Positions 6,249 to 14,613 of a DNA stretch of 20,841 nt are shown here, piece after piece. Position 1 is the first letter of the stretch. Each line of letters starts with the position of its first letter. Source of the stretch: an uncultured Bacilli bacterium (GTDB lineage: Bacteria > Bacillota_I > Bacilli_A > RF39 > UBA660). A program made the translations under genes and the position numbers. The DNA lies in contig CAKOOC010000023.1 of NCBI GenBank assembly GCA_934098375.1, positions 1-20,841 on the forward strand. Direction: 5' to 3'. The notes below the pieces were generated by a model that was not told the DNA's origin, made no database searches, and saw only the letters and a list, made by a program, of their open reading frames with translations.

Positions 6249-7994
6249 ATGAATTTAAAAGATTTATATATTAATTATTTTATAAGTAAAGGACATAAAC
6301 AGATTCCTAGTGCTCCGGTAGTACCAGAAAATGATGGCAGTGTACTATTTAATACGGCAGGAATGCAACCTTTAATTCCATATTTAATGGGAAAAGAGCA
6401 TCCATATGGAACAAGACTTGTAGATTATCAAAAATGTATTCGTACTAATGATTTAGATTCAGTGGGGGATACAACGCATCATACCTTTTTTGAAATGCTT
6501 GGAAATTGGTCTTTAGGTGATTATTTTAAAAAAGAAAGTATTGCATATAGTTTTGAGTTTTTGACTAAAGTGTTAAATATACCTATAAATAAGTTAGCTG
6601 TTACTGTATATGAAGGTGATGATAAAATTCCACGTGATACAGTTAGTGCTGATAGATGGAAAGAATTAGGTATAAGTGAAGAACGCATTGCTTTTTTGGG
6701 TGCTGATGATAATTTCTGGATTGCTGGCGAAAGTGGTCCTTGTGGTGGCGATACGGAAATATTTTATTTTAGAAGTGATGATGAAGTTCCTTCTAAGTTT
6801 GATCCTAGTGATAATAGATGGGTTGAAATTTGGAATAATGTTTTTATGGAATATTATAAAGATGCAGAAGGAAGTGTTTCTGTACTTCCTAAAAAAAATG
6901 TTGATACCGGAATGGGACTAGAGCGAGTAGCTGCTATTTTAGAAGGGGTCAATGACAATTATAAATCTAGTGTTTGGACTGATGTAATAGCAAAATTAGA
7001 AGAAATTACTAATAAGCCATATGAAGGCAATGAAGAATCTATGAGAATTATTGCGGATCATCTTAGAACAGCAACATTTATTTTAGCAGATGATGCCAAA
7101 GTAGTTCCTTCAAATACGGATAGAGGATATATTTTAAGAAGATTAATTCGTAGAGCGATTCGTCATGCTAAGAAGTTAGAAATAGATGTTAATAGCAATT
7201 GGGATGAACAGATTGCTGAGTTGATAATTAAAAAATATGAAAAATATTATGATGAACTATCAAGAAATAAGGATGCAGTTTTACAAGAATTAAAAAAAGA
7301 AAAAGATAAATTTAATCGCACTTTAGAAAAAGGTTTGCGTGTTTTTGAAAAAGAAACGGCAAATATTACAAATATTGATAAAGATTTAGCATTTAAATTA
7401 TATGATACGTTTGGCTTTCCGATTGAACTTACAGAAGAACTTGCTGCTGAAAAAGGGATTACGGTTGATTTGGAAGGTTTTAAAGAAAAATTTAGGGCTC
7501 ATCAAGAACTATCTAGAACAGCATCTAAAGGGATGTTTAAAGGTGGACTTGCCGGTAATGATGAAATAGAAACTAGATACCATACCGCAACACATTTATT
7601 AAATGCAGCTTTAAAACTAGTTGTAGGTAAAGATTCTCACCAAATGGGATCTAATATCAATGACGAAAGGATGCGTTTTGATTTTTCATGCGATCATAAA
7701 TTAACTCCGGAAGAAATAAAAAAATGTGAAGAAATAGTTAATGGCTGGATTAAAGATGGCCTTGATGTTAGTGTTTTAGAAATGCCAAAGGAAGATGCTG
7801 TTAAATTAGGCGCAGAAGCGATGTTTATAGAAAGATATCCGGATATTGTAACAGTTTATAGTATTGGTGAGGTATCAAAGGAAATATGTATGGGCCCGCA
7901 CGTAAAAAATACCAGTGAATTAGGAACATTTAAAATTGTTAAAGAAGAAGCATCTTCAGCAGGAGTAAGAAGAATTAAAGCAATATTGGAGTAA
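6249..7994 (+). CDS. alaS: Short-form alanyl-tRNA synthetase
   Basis: A 581-residue AlaRS, against about 875 for E. coli. The ATG at 6249 is chosen because GGAAGAAGG sits just upstream; a TTG at 6225 is in frame but would start upstream of this site. The class II catalytic core is present: CIRTNDLDSVGDTTHHTFFE (63-82), DDNFWIAGESGPCGGDTEI (153-171), DTGMGLER (219-226). The tRNA-recognition helices follow (GYILRRLIRRAIRH, 293-306). The editing domain keeps both metal motifs, HTATH (445-449) and CMGPH (547-551). It lacks the stretch that normally precedes HTATH, including the TPFYAEGGGQ-type segment, and stops before the C-Ala domain. CMGPH replaces the usual CGGTH, and CGGDTEI the usual CGPCSEI. 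This is the family annotated as alanine-tRNA ligase-related. It could be the only AlaRS or a divergent paralogue; the window cannot tell. Confidence 0.85.
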   Translation: MNLKDLYINYFISKGHKQIPSAPVVPENDGSVLFNTAGMQPLIPYLMGKEHPYGTRLVDYQKCIRTNDLDSVGDTTHHTFFEMLGNWSLGDYFKKESIAYSFEFLTKVLNIPINKLAVTVYEGDDKIPRDTVSADRWKELGISEERIAFLGADDNFWIAGESGPCGGDTEIFYFRSDDEVPSKFDPSDNRWVEIWNNVFMEYYKDAEGSVSVLPKKNVDTGMGLERVAAILEGVNDNYKSSVWTDVIAKLEEITNKPYEGNEESMRIIADHLRTATFILADDAKVVPSNTDRGYILRRLIRRAIRHAKKLEIDVNSNWDEQIAELIIKKYEKYYDELSRNKDAVLQELKKEKDKFNRTLEKGLRVFEKETANITNIDKDLAFKLYDTFGFPIELTEELAAEKGITVDLEGFKEKFRAHQELSRTASKGMFKGGLAGNDEIETRYHTATHLLNAALKLVVGKDSHQMGSNINDERMRFDFSCDHKLTPEEIKKCEEIVNGWIKDGLDVSVLEMPKEDAVKLGAEAMFIERYPDIVTVYSIGEVSKEICMGPHVKNTSELGTFKIVKEEASSAGVRRIKAILE

Positions 7995-8007
7995 TATTGC
8001 TTTTTTT
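7980..8007 (+). terminator. Intrinsic terminator of alaS
   Basis: A perfect 8-bp stem GCAATATT (7980-7987) / AATATTGC (7993-8000), loop GGAGT, then seven T. The alaS stop codon TAA (7992-7994) lies in the loop and right arm. Confidence 0.9.
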
Positions 8008-8072
8008 GATGTTTTTTTTAAAGGAAATTAATAATTTTTGGTTAATATATATTATAGAAGGGGAGAATTATT

Positions 8073-8564
8073 ATGAAATTTATTACATTAATGAATTCTT
8101 ATTCAATTTATTTCCTGGAAAAAAGAGGATATATTAATTTCTTTATAAACTATATTAATATGCTTTTAAATTTAAGTGAAAAGTTCGTTTTAAAAGATTA
8201 CTTTAATATGGAAAAAAGTGAGGTTAGAAGTTATGTGATTTTTGAATCGTTAAATTATATAGTTTTTATGGACTTTAATATTTTTAATTCTAGTAAATTA
8301 TATGAAGATGACAAAGCAATTATCGAATATATTAAAAAAACAGAAACTAAAAAGGTTATATTTATAATGTTTAATATGAAAGATGGGGAAGATAGTTATA
8401 TTGATGATGAATATAATTTATACAGAAAAAATGATATTTTTTATGCAAAAAGCAAAAGAAAACAATTAAGATATGAGAAGAAAATGATTAATGAATTATA
8501 TCAAATGGATTTAAAAATGCTGGGACTTTATATGCATGAAATATATTTAAAATGTAATTTATAA
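8073..8564 (+). CDS. Hypothetical protein, 163 aa
   Basis: I do not recognise this protein. A strong Shine-Dalgarno AAGGGGAG (8058-8064) lies 8 bases before the ATG, which supports it as a real gene. The sequence is rich in Ile, Tyr, Asn and Lys, has no signal peptide and no convincing membrane helix, and reads as a small soluble alpha/beta protein: alternating hydrophobic strands in the first two thirds (YVIFESLNYIVFMDFNIF, then KKVIFIMFNM), then a basic stretch (KSKRKQLRYEKK) and a final amphipathic helix. It stands alone between the alaS terminator and the lepA promoter, in the same orientation as both. No function is proposed. Confidence 0.7.
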   Translation: MKFITLMNSYSIYFLEKRGYINFFINYINMLLNLSEKFVLKDYFNMEKSEVRSYVIFESLNYIVFMDFNIFNSSKLYEDDKAIIEYIKKTETKKVIFIMFNMKDGEDSYIDDEYNLYRKNDIFYAKSKRKQLRYEKKMINELYQMDLKMLGLYMHEIYLKCNL

Positions 8565-8586
8565 ATTAAAAGAATTATGATACAAT
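8558..8586 (+). promoter_or_regulatory. Probable lepA promoter
   Basis: An extended -10 TG-A-TACAAT (8578-8586) with a weak -35-like TTTATA (8558-8563) 17 bp upstream. It overlaps the end of the preceding gene and lies 24 bases before the lepA ATG. Confidence 0.5.
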
Positions 8587-8610
8587 AGTCAAAGTGAAAG
8601 AGTGATTTAG

Positions 8611-10389
8611 ATGGATCATATTAGAAATTTTTGCATTATTGCTCATATCGATCATGGAAAGAGTACTTTGGCTGACAGGATATTAGAACTTACGGGTGCT
8701 GTATCAAAAAGGGAAATGAAAGATCAAATTCTTGATAATATGGATATTGAAAGAGAAAGAGGCATTACAATCAAATTAAATGCGGTGGAACTTAATTATA
8801 AAGGTTATACGCTTCATTTAATTGATACACCAGGTCATGTCGATTTTTCATATGAAGTTTCAAGAAGTTTAGCGGCTTGTGATGGTGCTTTGCTGGTTGT
8901 TGATGCGGCACAAGGAATTGAGGCACAAACCCTTGCTAATTTATATTTGGCTCTTAATAGTGATTTAACTATTATACCGGTTATTAATAAGATTGATTTA
9001 CCAAATGCCGATGTTCCTAAAGTAAAAAAAGAATTAGTAGACATTTTAGGTTTTAAAGAAGAAGAAATAATGCTATGTTCTGGTAAAACTGGTGAAGGCG
9101 TTAGGGAATTATTAGATGAAATTATTAAAAAGATTAATCCACCTAAGAATTATGGAGATAAAACAAAAGCTTTAATTTTTGATTCATATTTTGATCCTTA
9201 TCGCGGAGTTATTGCTTCTGTTTGTGTTAAATCGGGAAAAATTAAATTGGGTGATACTATTATTATGATGAGCACAGGGGCAGAGTATCAAGTAGTTTCT
9301 TTGGGAGTTCATACTCCACAGGAAAAAGAATTAGAAGAATTATCTGCTGGTGCGGTTGGTTGGATTAGTGGCAGTATAAAAACAATTGATACTGTAAGAG
9401 TAGGAGATACCATAACGGTTAAAAATAATAAAGCATTAGAGCCTTTGGATGGTTATAAGCCAATGAAACCAATGGTATATAGCGGTATTTATCCGATTGA
9501 GCCTAATAAATTTGATGCACTTAAAGAGGCTTTAGAGAAATTAAAACTTAATGATGCGGCTTTAATATTTGAACCGGAAACTAGTGAAGCATTAGGTTTT
9601 GGTTTTAGATGTGGTTTTTTAGGACTCTTACATATGGAAATTATAGAAGAGCGAATTAATAGAGAATTCAATATTGATATTATTGCGACAAGCCCTTCGG
9701 TAATTTATGAAGTTACTTTAACTAATGGTGATGTGATTATGGTAGATAATCCATGTGAAATGCCGGAAAAAGTAAAAATTGCTACAATAGCGGAGCCTTT
9801 TGTTAAAGCAAGTATTTTTGTTCCTAGCGAGTATATAGGGCCTATTATGGAACTTTGCCAGGAAAAAAGAGGAATATATAAAACAACAGAATTTATTGAT
9901 CCAAAGAGGGTAAATATTCATTATGAACTGCCACTAGCAGAAATTGTTTATGACTTTTTTGATAAACTTAAAAGTTATACTAAAGGTTATGCTTCTTTTG
10001 ATTATGAGTTATCTGATTATAAAGTTAGTCCACTTGTAAAGATGGATATCTTAATAAATGGTGATGTAGTAGATGCGTTATGTTTAATTGTACATAAAGA
10101 TGCAGCATATCATAGAGCAGTTCAAATTACCAAAAAATTAAGAAAATTAATTCCTAGACAATTATTTGAGGTCCCTATTCAAGCAAGTATAGGTTCTAAA
10201 GTTATTGCCAGAGAAAATATTAGTGCGATGAGAAAAAATGTTCTTGCTAAGTGTTATGGTGGTGATGTTTCTCGTAAGAGAAAATTACTAGAAAAACAAA
10301 AAGAAGGTAAGAAAAAAATGAAGATGGTAGGTTCAGTTGAAGTGCCACCGGAGGCTTTCTTGAGTATTCTAAGTAATGAAGATGAGTAA
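8611..10389 (+). CDS. lepA: Elongation factor 4 (LepA), ribosome-associated GTPase
   Basis: A 592-residue translational GTPase of the usual LepA length (about 600). EF4 acts on the ribosome and is credited with back-translocation or with help in 30S biogenesis. Visible motifs: G1 AHIDHGKST (11-19), switch I RERGITI (48-54), G3 DTPGHVD (72-78), G4 NKID (126-129). The LepA-specific C-terminus is present, from AMRKNVLAKCYGGDVSRKRK to VPPEAFLSIL. It lacks EF-G domain IV, as expected. The Shine-Dalgarno is weak (GAGTGA, 6 bases before ATG). hemW follows after 33 bases with no terminator, so the two are probably co-transcribed, as in B. subtilis, where lepA lies next to hemW. Confidence 0.98.
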   Translation: MDHIRNFCIIAHIDHGKSTLADRILELTGAVSKREMKDQILDNMDIERERGITIKLNAVELNYKGYTLHLIDTPGHVDFSYEVSRSLAACDGALLVVDAAQGIEAQTLANLYLALNSDLTIIPVINKIDLPNADVPKVKKELVDILGFKEEEIMLCSGKTGEGVRELLDEIIKKINPPKNYGDKTKALIFDSYFDPYRGVIASVCVKSGKIKLGDTIIMMSTGAEYQVVSLGVHTPQEKELEELSAGAVGWISGSIKTIDTVRVGDTITVKNNKALEPLDGYKPMKPMVYSGIYPIEPNKFDALKEALEKLKLNDAALIFEPETSEALGFGFRCGFLGLLHMEIIEERINREFNIDIIATSPSVIYEVTLTNGDVIMVDNPCEMPEKVKIATIAEPFVKASIFVPSEYIGPIMELCQEKRGIYKTTEFIDPKRVNIHYELPLAEIVYDFFDKLKSYTKGYASFDYELSDYKVSPLVKMDILINGDVVDALCLIVHKDAAYHRAVQITKKLRKLIPRQLFEVPIQASIGSKVIARENISAMRKNVLAKCYGGDVSRKRKLLEKQKEGKKKMKMVGSVEVPPEAFLSILSNEDE

Positions 10390-10422
10390 AAGTAGTAAGA
10401 AAAAGGAATTATAGGTAGTAAA

Positions 10423-11508
10423 ATGATAAAAAGTGTATATATTCATGTTCCGTTTTGTAAAAGCATTTGTTCTTACTGTGACTTTTGTAAATTATTTTAT
10501 GATAAAAAATTTGTTTCAGTATATTTAGATGCTTTAGAAAAAGAAATAAATGATTTTTATTTAGGGGAAGAAGTTGATACTATTTATGTAGGCGGTGGAA
10601 CTCCTTCAGCACTTAGTTCAGAAGAATTAGATAGATTTTTTCAAATTATTAAAGTTATTAAACGTACAACTCATTGTGAATTTACTTTTGAATGTAATCC
10701 TGAAGATATTGATGACATTTTACTTAGTAAATTAAGTCATTATGGGGTAAATAGAATAAGTATGGGAGTGGAGTCTTTTAATAAAGATAATTTAAAGTTT
10801 TTAAAACGAGTAGCAGACTTTGATGATATCAAAAAGAAAATGGATCTTATTAAATATTATGGAATAAATAATATTAATTTAGATTTAATGTATGCTTTAA
10901 AAGGGGAAACATTAGAAGTTTTAAAAGGAGATGTAAAATTATTTTTAAAATTAAAACCAGAACATATTAGTACATATTCATTAATTATTGAAAATCATAC
11001 AATGATAAATAATGATAATGTAAGTTATATTTCGGAAGATTTAGATGCCAAAATGTATGATTATATTTGCAAAAAACTTAAAAGAAAAGGATATATTCAT
11101 TATGAAGTAAGTAATTTTGCAGTGTCAGGGTATAAATCGAGACATAATTTATGTTATTGGAATAATGAGGAGTATTATGGTTTTGGTTTAGGAGCATCTG
11201 GTTATGTTAATGGCTTTAGATATGATAATACCAAAAGTTTAACTGAATATGAAAAAGGAAACTTTCATCATAATGAATCACTTCTATCGCAAAAGGAAGT
11301 TATGGAATATGAATTAATGCTAGGACTTAGAAAATTAGAGGGCATTAGTTTAGAAGAATTTTATGATAAATATGGCGTAAATATGCAGGATGTTTTTCCT
11401 ATAAAGCCACTTATAAGGGAAAAAGAACTTATTTATAAAAATGGTAGAGTTTTTATAAATCCAGATAAAATTTATGTAATGAATGAAATATTATTAAAAC
11501 TTATATAA
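10423..11508 (+). CDS. hemW: HemW-like radical SAM heme chaperone
   Basis: A 361-residue radical SAM protein of the HemN/HemW family. The N-terminus YIHVPFCKSICSYCDFC carries the CxxxCxxC 4Fe-4S/SAM motif (C12, C16, C19) in the HemW context CxYCDF, with an extra cysteine at 22. The GGGTP SAM-binding motif is at 57-61, and YEVSNFAVSGYKSRHNLCYW, diagnostic of HemW, lies in the second half. HemW binds heme and delivers it to membrane targets; it is not a coproporphyrinogen oxidase. No heme-synthesis or respiratory gene is visible nearby, so its role in this organism is open. It follows lepA by 33 bases in an apparent operon. Confidence 0.88.
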   Translation: MIKSVYIHVPFCKSICSYCDFCKLFYDKKFVSVYLDALEKEINDFYLGEEVDTIYVGGGTPSALSSEELDRFFQIIKVIKRTTHCEFTFECNPEDIDDILLSKLSHYGVNRISMGVESFNKDNLKFLKRVADFDDIKKKMDLIKYYGINNINLDLMYALKGETLEVLKGDVKLFLKLKPEHISTYSLIIENHTMINNDNVSYISEDLDAKMYDYICKKLKRKGYIHYEVSNFAVSGYKSRHNLCYWNNEEYYGFGLGASGYVNGFRYDNTKSLTEYEKGNFHHNESLLSQKEVMEYELMLGLRKLEGISLEEFYDKYGVNMQDVFPIKPLIREKELIYKNGRVFINPDKIYVMNEILLKLI

Positions 11509-11547
11509 AAATAAAAGCGATATTTTTAGCATATAATAGGTTAGTAC

Positions 11548-11575
11548 TTGAAAAAATAGTGAAGTATGATACAAT
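11548..11575 (+). promoter_or_regulatory. Promoter of the cadherin-like surface protein gene
   Basis: -35 TTGAAA (11548-11553), 16-bp spacer, extended -10 TG-A-TACAAT (hexamer 11570-11575). An in-frame ATG at 11566 lies inside this -10, which supports the downstream start at 11605. Confidence 0.7.
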
Positions 11576-11604
11576 TATTTATATATAGTAAAGAGGTTGT
11601 TTTA

Positions 11605-12978
11605 ATGAAATTTAAAAAATTGTGTATTTTTACCATTTTAATGTTTATGGGGGCTTTTAGAGTAGATGCGCTTAGCTTTAGTGTTTCGGGCAGTAGTCAA
11701 GTTCCGACAAATGTGGATGGTGAATTTGCGGTAAATATAAAAACTGATGGAGAAAAGCCAGAAAAAATTAATTTAATTTTGGATTATGATAATACAAAAA
11801 TTAAGTTAACAGAAGATAAGTCAAATAATTTAGGTTATGCAACAGTAATAAACGATAATAATATTTGGATAACTAAAACAGCAAAAGATTTTGAAGATGG
11901 AAATATTATCAAATTTAAAGTAACTAATATTTCATCTGCTAGTGAAAGTACATCTATCAAAGTAAAAAACATTGTTGTTGATGGGGCAGCTTTAGAAGAT
12001 GAAAATAGTACGGAAATAAGTAAAGAAGTATATTTAAAGTATGTAGAAGCAACAACTACAAGAGCCAAAAATACTAGTGCTAAACTTACTAATTTTACAG
12101 TTAAAAATGCAACATTTAAGCCGGCATTTTCACAGTCAATTAAAGATTATAAAATTTACGTAAATAAAGATACTATTAAACAGATTACGATTAATCCTTC
12201 ATATGAACAATCAGGTGTAACTTTAGAAGTAACATGTAAAGTTGGATGTACTTCTCATACTGATTTACCTAATAAATTAGATTTAGTTATGGGAAAAAAT
12301 GAAGCTGAATTTGTTTTTACTAGTGAAGATGGAAAAACGAAAGAAACTTATAATTTTATAATATATCGTGGAGCTACAACTGATGGCTCTAGCAAACTTG
12401 CATCTTTAACAGTTGAAGGCTTAGAATTAAAGGAAAAATTCAATAAAGATGTTCTTGATTATACTTTGGAGGTACCATTTGAAACTGAGAAAGTAAATGT
12501 TATTGCAACGGCTGAAGATGAGAATGCTGATGTACAAATTAAAGGAAATGAAAATTTACAAGTAGGAGATAATGTTGTAACAATTACGGTTACTTCAGCG
12601 GAAAGTGAAGAAAAGAAAATCTACAATATAACAATTAAAAGAAATGAGTTTGCACCAGAAAATGATAATACAACAACTACGGTACCTGTTAATAAAACTG
12701 ATGATGAGAAAAAAGATAATAGTACGCTTCTTATTATATTAATTGCTTTAGGTGGAACTATTATAATTGGTCTTGCTGCATACTTTATATTCTTTAAAAA
12801 GGATAAAAAAGATAAAAGTAAGAATAATGATAAGAAAAAAGAAATAAGTGTTAAAGAAAAAGCAGGTGAGGAAGGCATTATTGAAAGTCCTCAAATAGAT
12901 GAAGAAAAAGAACCAACAACAGTGGATGATGCTTTAAGAGATTTAATGCAAACAAAAGAATTAGAAATAAAAGAATAG
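11605..12978 (+). CDS. Membrane-anchored surface protein with cohesin-like and cadherin-like domains
   Basis: A 457-residue type I membrane protein. The start at 11605 has AAGAGG 8 bases upstream and begins a clean signal peptide (1-22, MKFKKLCIFTILMFMGAF, cleavage likely after VDA). Outside the cell are a cohesin/Ig-like beta region (about 23-148), then two cadherin-like beta-sandwich domains of the PF12733 type (about 161-256 and 265-346), each opening LTxFTV or LASLTV and containing a DYxI/DYTLEV strand. A threonine-rich linker, one membrane helix (about 374-397) and a lysine- then glutamate-rich cytoplasmic tail of about 60 residues follow. Cohesin-like domains bind dockerins or sugars in other systems; no partner is visible here. 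It has its own promoter and terminator and is unrelated in sequence to the glycine-rich paralogues. Confidence 0.85.
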   Translation: MKFKKLCIFTILMFMGAFRVDALSFSVSGSSQVPTNVDGEFAVNIKTDGEKPEKINLILDYDNTKIKLTEDKSNNLGYATVINDNNIWITKTAKDFEDGNIIKFKVTNISSASESTSIKVKNIVVDGAALEDENSTEISKEVYLKYVEATTTRAKNTSAKLTNFTVKNATFKPAFSQSIKDYKIYVNKDTIKQITINPSYEQSGVTLEVTCKVGCTSHTDLPNKLDLVMGKNEAEFVFTSEDGKTKETYNFIIYRGATTDGSSKLASLTVEGLELKEKFNKDVLDYTLEVPFETEKVNVIATAEDENADVQIKGNENLQVGDNVVTITVTSAESEEKKIYNITIKRNEFAPENDNTTTTVPVNKTDDEKKDNSTLLIILIALGGTIIIGLAAYFIFFKKDKKDKSKNNDKKKEISVKEKAGEEGIIESPQIDEEKEPTTVDDALRDLMQTKELEIKE

Positions 12979-13011
12979 TCACTTAATATAATATATTAGG
13001 TGATTTTTTTT
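12979..13011 (+). terminator. Terminator whose stem carries the next gene's Shine-Dalgarno
   Basis: An 11-bp stem TCACTTAATAT (12979-12989) / ATATTAGGTGA (12993-13003) with one T-G wobble, a 3-base loop and eight T (13004-13011). The right arm contains AGGTGA (12998-13003), the only plausible ribosome-binding site for the TTG start at 13010, and that start lies at the end of the T-run. Confidence 0.85.
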
Positions 13012-13612
13012 GTATATTGCACATAGAGGATTATATAATGATGAAATAAATGAAAATACGATATCTGCATTTGATAATGCTTTTGATAATGGATATGAAG
13101 GTATTGAATTTGATGTGAGATTAACCAAAGATAAGGTGCCTGTAATAATACATGATTCATTTTTATCAAGAGTATCTAATGGGAAGGGATTAGTTAAAAA
13201 TTATACTTATAATGAATTATTAAAATTTAATTTTGGAAAAAAGAAAATAGAAAGAATTCCTAAATTAGAAGATGTGATAAATAGATATAATAATAAAACA
13301 ATGATTATTGAACTTAAAGAAAATATAGATATAACTGCATATTTAAATGATAAAAATAAATATTATATTAGTTCTTTTAATTATAATTATATTAAGAATA
13401 TTCCTTATAGTGATAAATATAAAAGAGGAGTTATAAATTATGTCTTAAATCCAGTTAGGGATTATAATAAAATAGATTTTATTATGGTTTTAGATAGTAT
13501 ATCTTTTGATAAAGTATTAGAAAATTATGATAGTAAACGCTTAGAAGTAATTATTTATGGAGTTGTAGGAAAGATAAATAATTATAAAGAAAATATTAAA
13601 TATATAATTTAG
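13010..13612 (+). CDS. Small glycerophosphodiester phosphodiesterase family protein
   Basis: A 200-residue GDPD-type TIM-barrel protein, shorter than the usual 240 or so. The family hydrolyses glycerophosphodiesters to glycerol-3-phosphate and an alcohol. Catalytic signatures are present: AHRG (4-7), NENT (14-17), EFD (33-35), HD (48-49), then LSRVSNGKG. The second half is reduced but keeps MIIELKE and YYISSFNYNYI, the usual metal-site and late strands. No signal peptide is seen, so it should be cytoplasmic. The start is TTG at 13010, with AGGTGA located inside the preceding terminator hairpin, so expression may be low or coupled to upstream transcription. Exact substrate is unknown. Confidence 0.85.
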   Translation: MYIAHRGLYNDEINENTISAFDNAFDNGYEGIEFDVRLTKDKVPVIIHDSFLSRVSNGKGLVKNYTYNELLKFNFGKKKIERIPKLEDVINRYNNKTMIIELKENIDITAYLNDKNKYYISSFNYNYIKNIPYSDKYKRGVINYVLNPVRDYNKIDFIMVLDSISFDKVLENYDSKRLEVIIYGVVGKINNYKENIKYII

Positions 13613-13638
13613 CCACCTTGTATAGAGTGGTTTTTTTT
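13613..13638 (+). terminator. Terminator of the GDPD gene
   Basis: A short stem CCAC (13613-13616) / GTGG (13627-13630), extendable by CT/AG with one bulged A, followed by eight T (13631-13638). The T-run leads directly into the ireB promoter. Confidence 0.7.
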
Positions 13639-13646
13639 GATACAAT
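13638..13646 (+). promoter_or_regulatory. Extended -10 promoter of the ireB operon
   Basis: TGATACAAT, with hexamer TACAAT at 13641-13646, starts on the last T of the upstream terminator. The -35 region would fall inside the terminator stem and has no clear consensus. It lies 24 bases before the ireB start. Confidence 0.5.
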
Positions 13647-13669
13647 TATTTCGTCTAGAGGTGATAGAA

Positions 13670-13915
13670 GTGTTAGATAAAACAAACCTTTTTGATAGTG
13701 CAGAGATTGAAAGAGCACTTATAAATACGACTCTTTGTGAGGTATATAATGCTCTTAAAGAAAAAGGATATAATCCGATTGCACAGATAGTTGGTTATTT
13801 AATCAGTGGGGATCCTGGTTACATTTCGAGTTATAAAAATGCTAGAGAAAAAATGATTAGTATTGATAGAACGAAAATTTTAATGGCATTATTAGAAGGA
13901 TATTTACAAGTATGA
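13670..13915 (+). CDS. ireB: IreB family regulatory phosphoprotein (UPF0297)
   Basis: An 81-residue protein with the family core ALKEKGYNPIAQIVGYLISG followed by DPGYISSYKNAR. In Enterococcus, IreB is a small substrate of the Ser/Thr kinase IreK and affects cephalosporin tolerance; in most species the role is unknown. The GTG at 13670 is chosen because AGAGGTGA ends 5 bases upstream; a TTG at 13637 in the same frame lies in the terminator T-run and is unlikely. T5 and S10 near the N-terminus are candidate phospho-sites (inference). The TGA stop overlaps the ruvX ATG as ATGA. First gene of the conserved cluster. Confidence 0.93.
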   Translation: MLDKTNLFDSAEIERALINTTLCEVYNALKEKGYNPIAQIVGYLISGDPGYISSYKNAREKMISIDRTKILMALLEGYLQV

Positions 13916-14322
13916 AGTGTTTAGGTATGGATTTAGGAACAAAAAAGTTAGGACTTGCGATGTCTGATGCGACAGGAATGATTTCCTATCCATATAAATT
14001 AATTAAATTTAGCAATTATGAAGAAGCGGCTAAGGAAGTTGTGGATATAGTTAATAAAGAAAAAGTTGAGATATTAGTCTTAGGTCTTCCTAAAAATATG
14101 GATAATTCAATGGGTTTTGCTTCAGAAAGAAGTTTAAATTTTAAGAGTATATTAGAAGGGCTTACAGATAAGGAAATCGTTTTAATTGATGAAAGACTTA
14201 GTACGGTAGAAGCGGAAAATATGCTGATAAAAGATGATGTTAAAAGAAAAAAACGCAAAAATGTGATAGATGAACTATCAGCAGCGATAATTCTTGATAC
14301 ATATTTAAGGAAAGTTGGTTAA
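13912..14322 (+). CDS. ruvX: Pre-16S rRNA nuclease, YqgF/RuvX
   Basis: A 136-residue RNase H-like protein that in bacteria matures the 5' end of 16S rRNA; it was earlier proposed as a Holliday junction resolvase. Motifs: GMDLGTKKLG (5-14, with the catalytic D7), VLGLPKNMDNSMG (56-68), DERLST (93-98), and the basic KRKKRKNVID segment with D120 in VIDELSAA. Full length for the family. It overlaps ireB by 4 bases and yrzB starts 3 bases after its stop, so translation is probably coupled. Confidence 0.97.
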   Translation: MKCLGMDLGTKKLGLAMSDATGMISYPYKLIKFSNYEEAAKEVVDIVNKEKVEILVLGLPKNMDNSMGFASERSLNFKSILEGLTDKEIVLIDERLSTVEAENMLIKDDVKRKKRKNVIDELSAAIILDTYLRKVG

Positions 14323-14325
14323 TTT

Positions 14326-14613
14326 ATGGATAATAATAGAGGAAAATTTACAATAAAAAATAATAAGGGTGAAGAATTAGAATGTGATGTTTTATTTACA
14401 TTTGATTCTGATGAATTTAAGAAGAGTTATATTGTTTTTACGGATAACTCATTAGATGAAAATGGAAATATTAAGGTTTATGCAAATACTTATGATCCAT
14501 CAGGGAAAACAACTGATTTGGGTAAAATAGAAACAGAAAAAGAGTGGAGTGTTATTGAAGATTTGCTTTCATCATTGCAGGAAAAAATAGGTGATGAAAA
14601 TGGCCAAAACTAA
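14326..14613 (+). CDS. yrzB: YrzB family protein (DUF1292)
   Basis: A 95-residue acidic protein with the DUF1292 signature: a TIKNNKGEELECDVLFTFDS strand pair, KKSYIVFTDNS, and a C-terminal ETEKEWSVIEDLL helix. Function is unknown. Its place between ruvX and mltG is conserved across Bacilli. The last 14 bases overlap the start of mltG. Confidence 0.92.
   Translation: MDNNRGKFTIKNNKGEELECDVLFTFDSDEFKKSYIVFTDNSLDENGNIKVYANTYDPSGKTTDLGKIETEKEWSVIEDLLSSLQEKIGDENGQN

Noticed and set aside
11566..11604. ATG start at 11566 for the cadherin-like surface protein
   Set aside because: It lies within the -10 box TGATACAAT and would put 13 odd residues before a normal signal peptide.
13637..13669. TTG start at 13637 for ireB
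   Set aside because: It is in the terminator T-run and promoter; GTG at 13670 has a good Shine-Dalgarno and gives normal family length.
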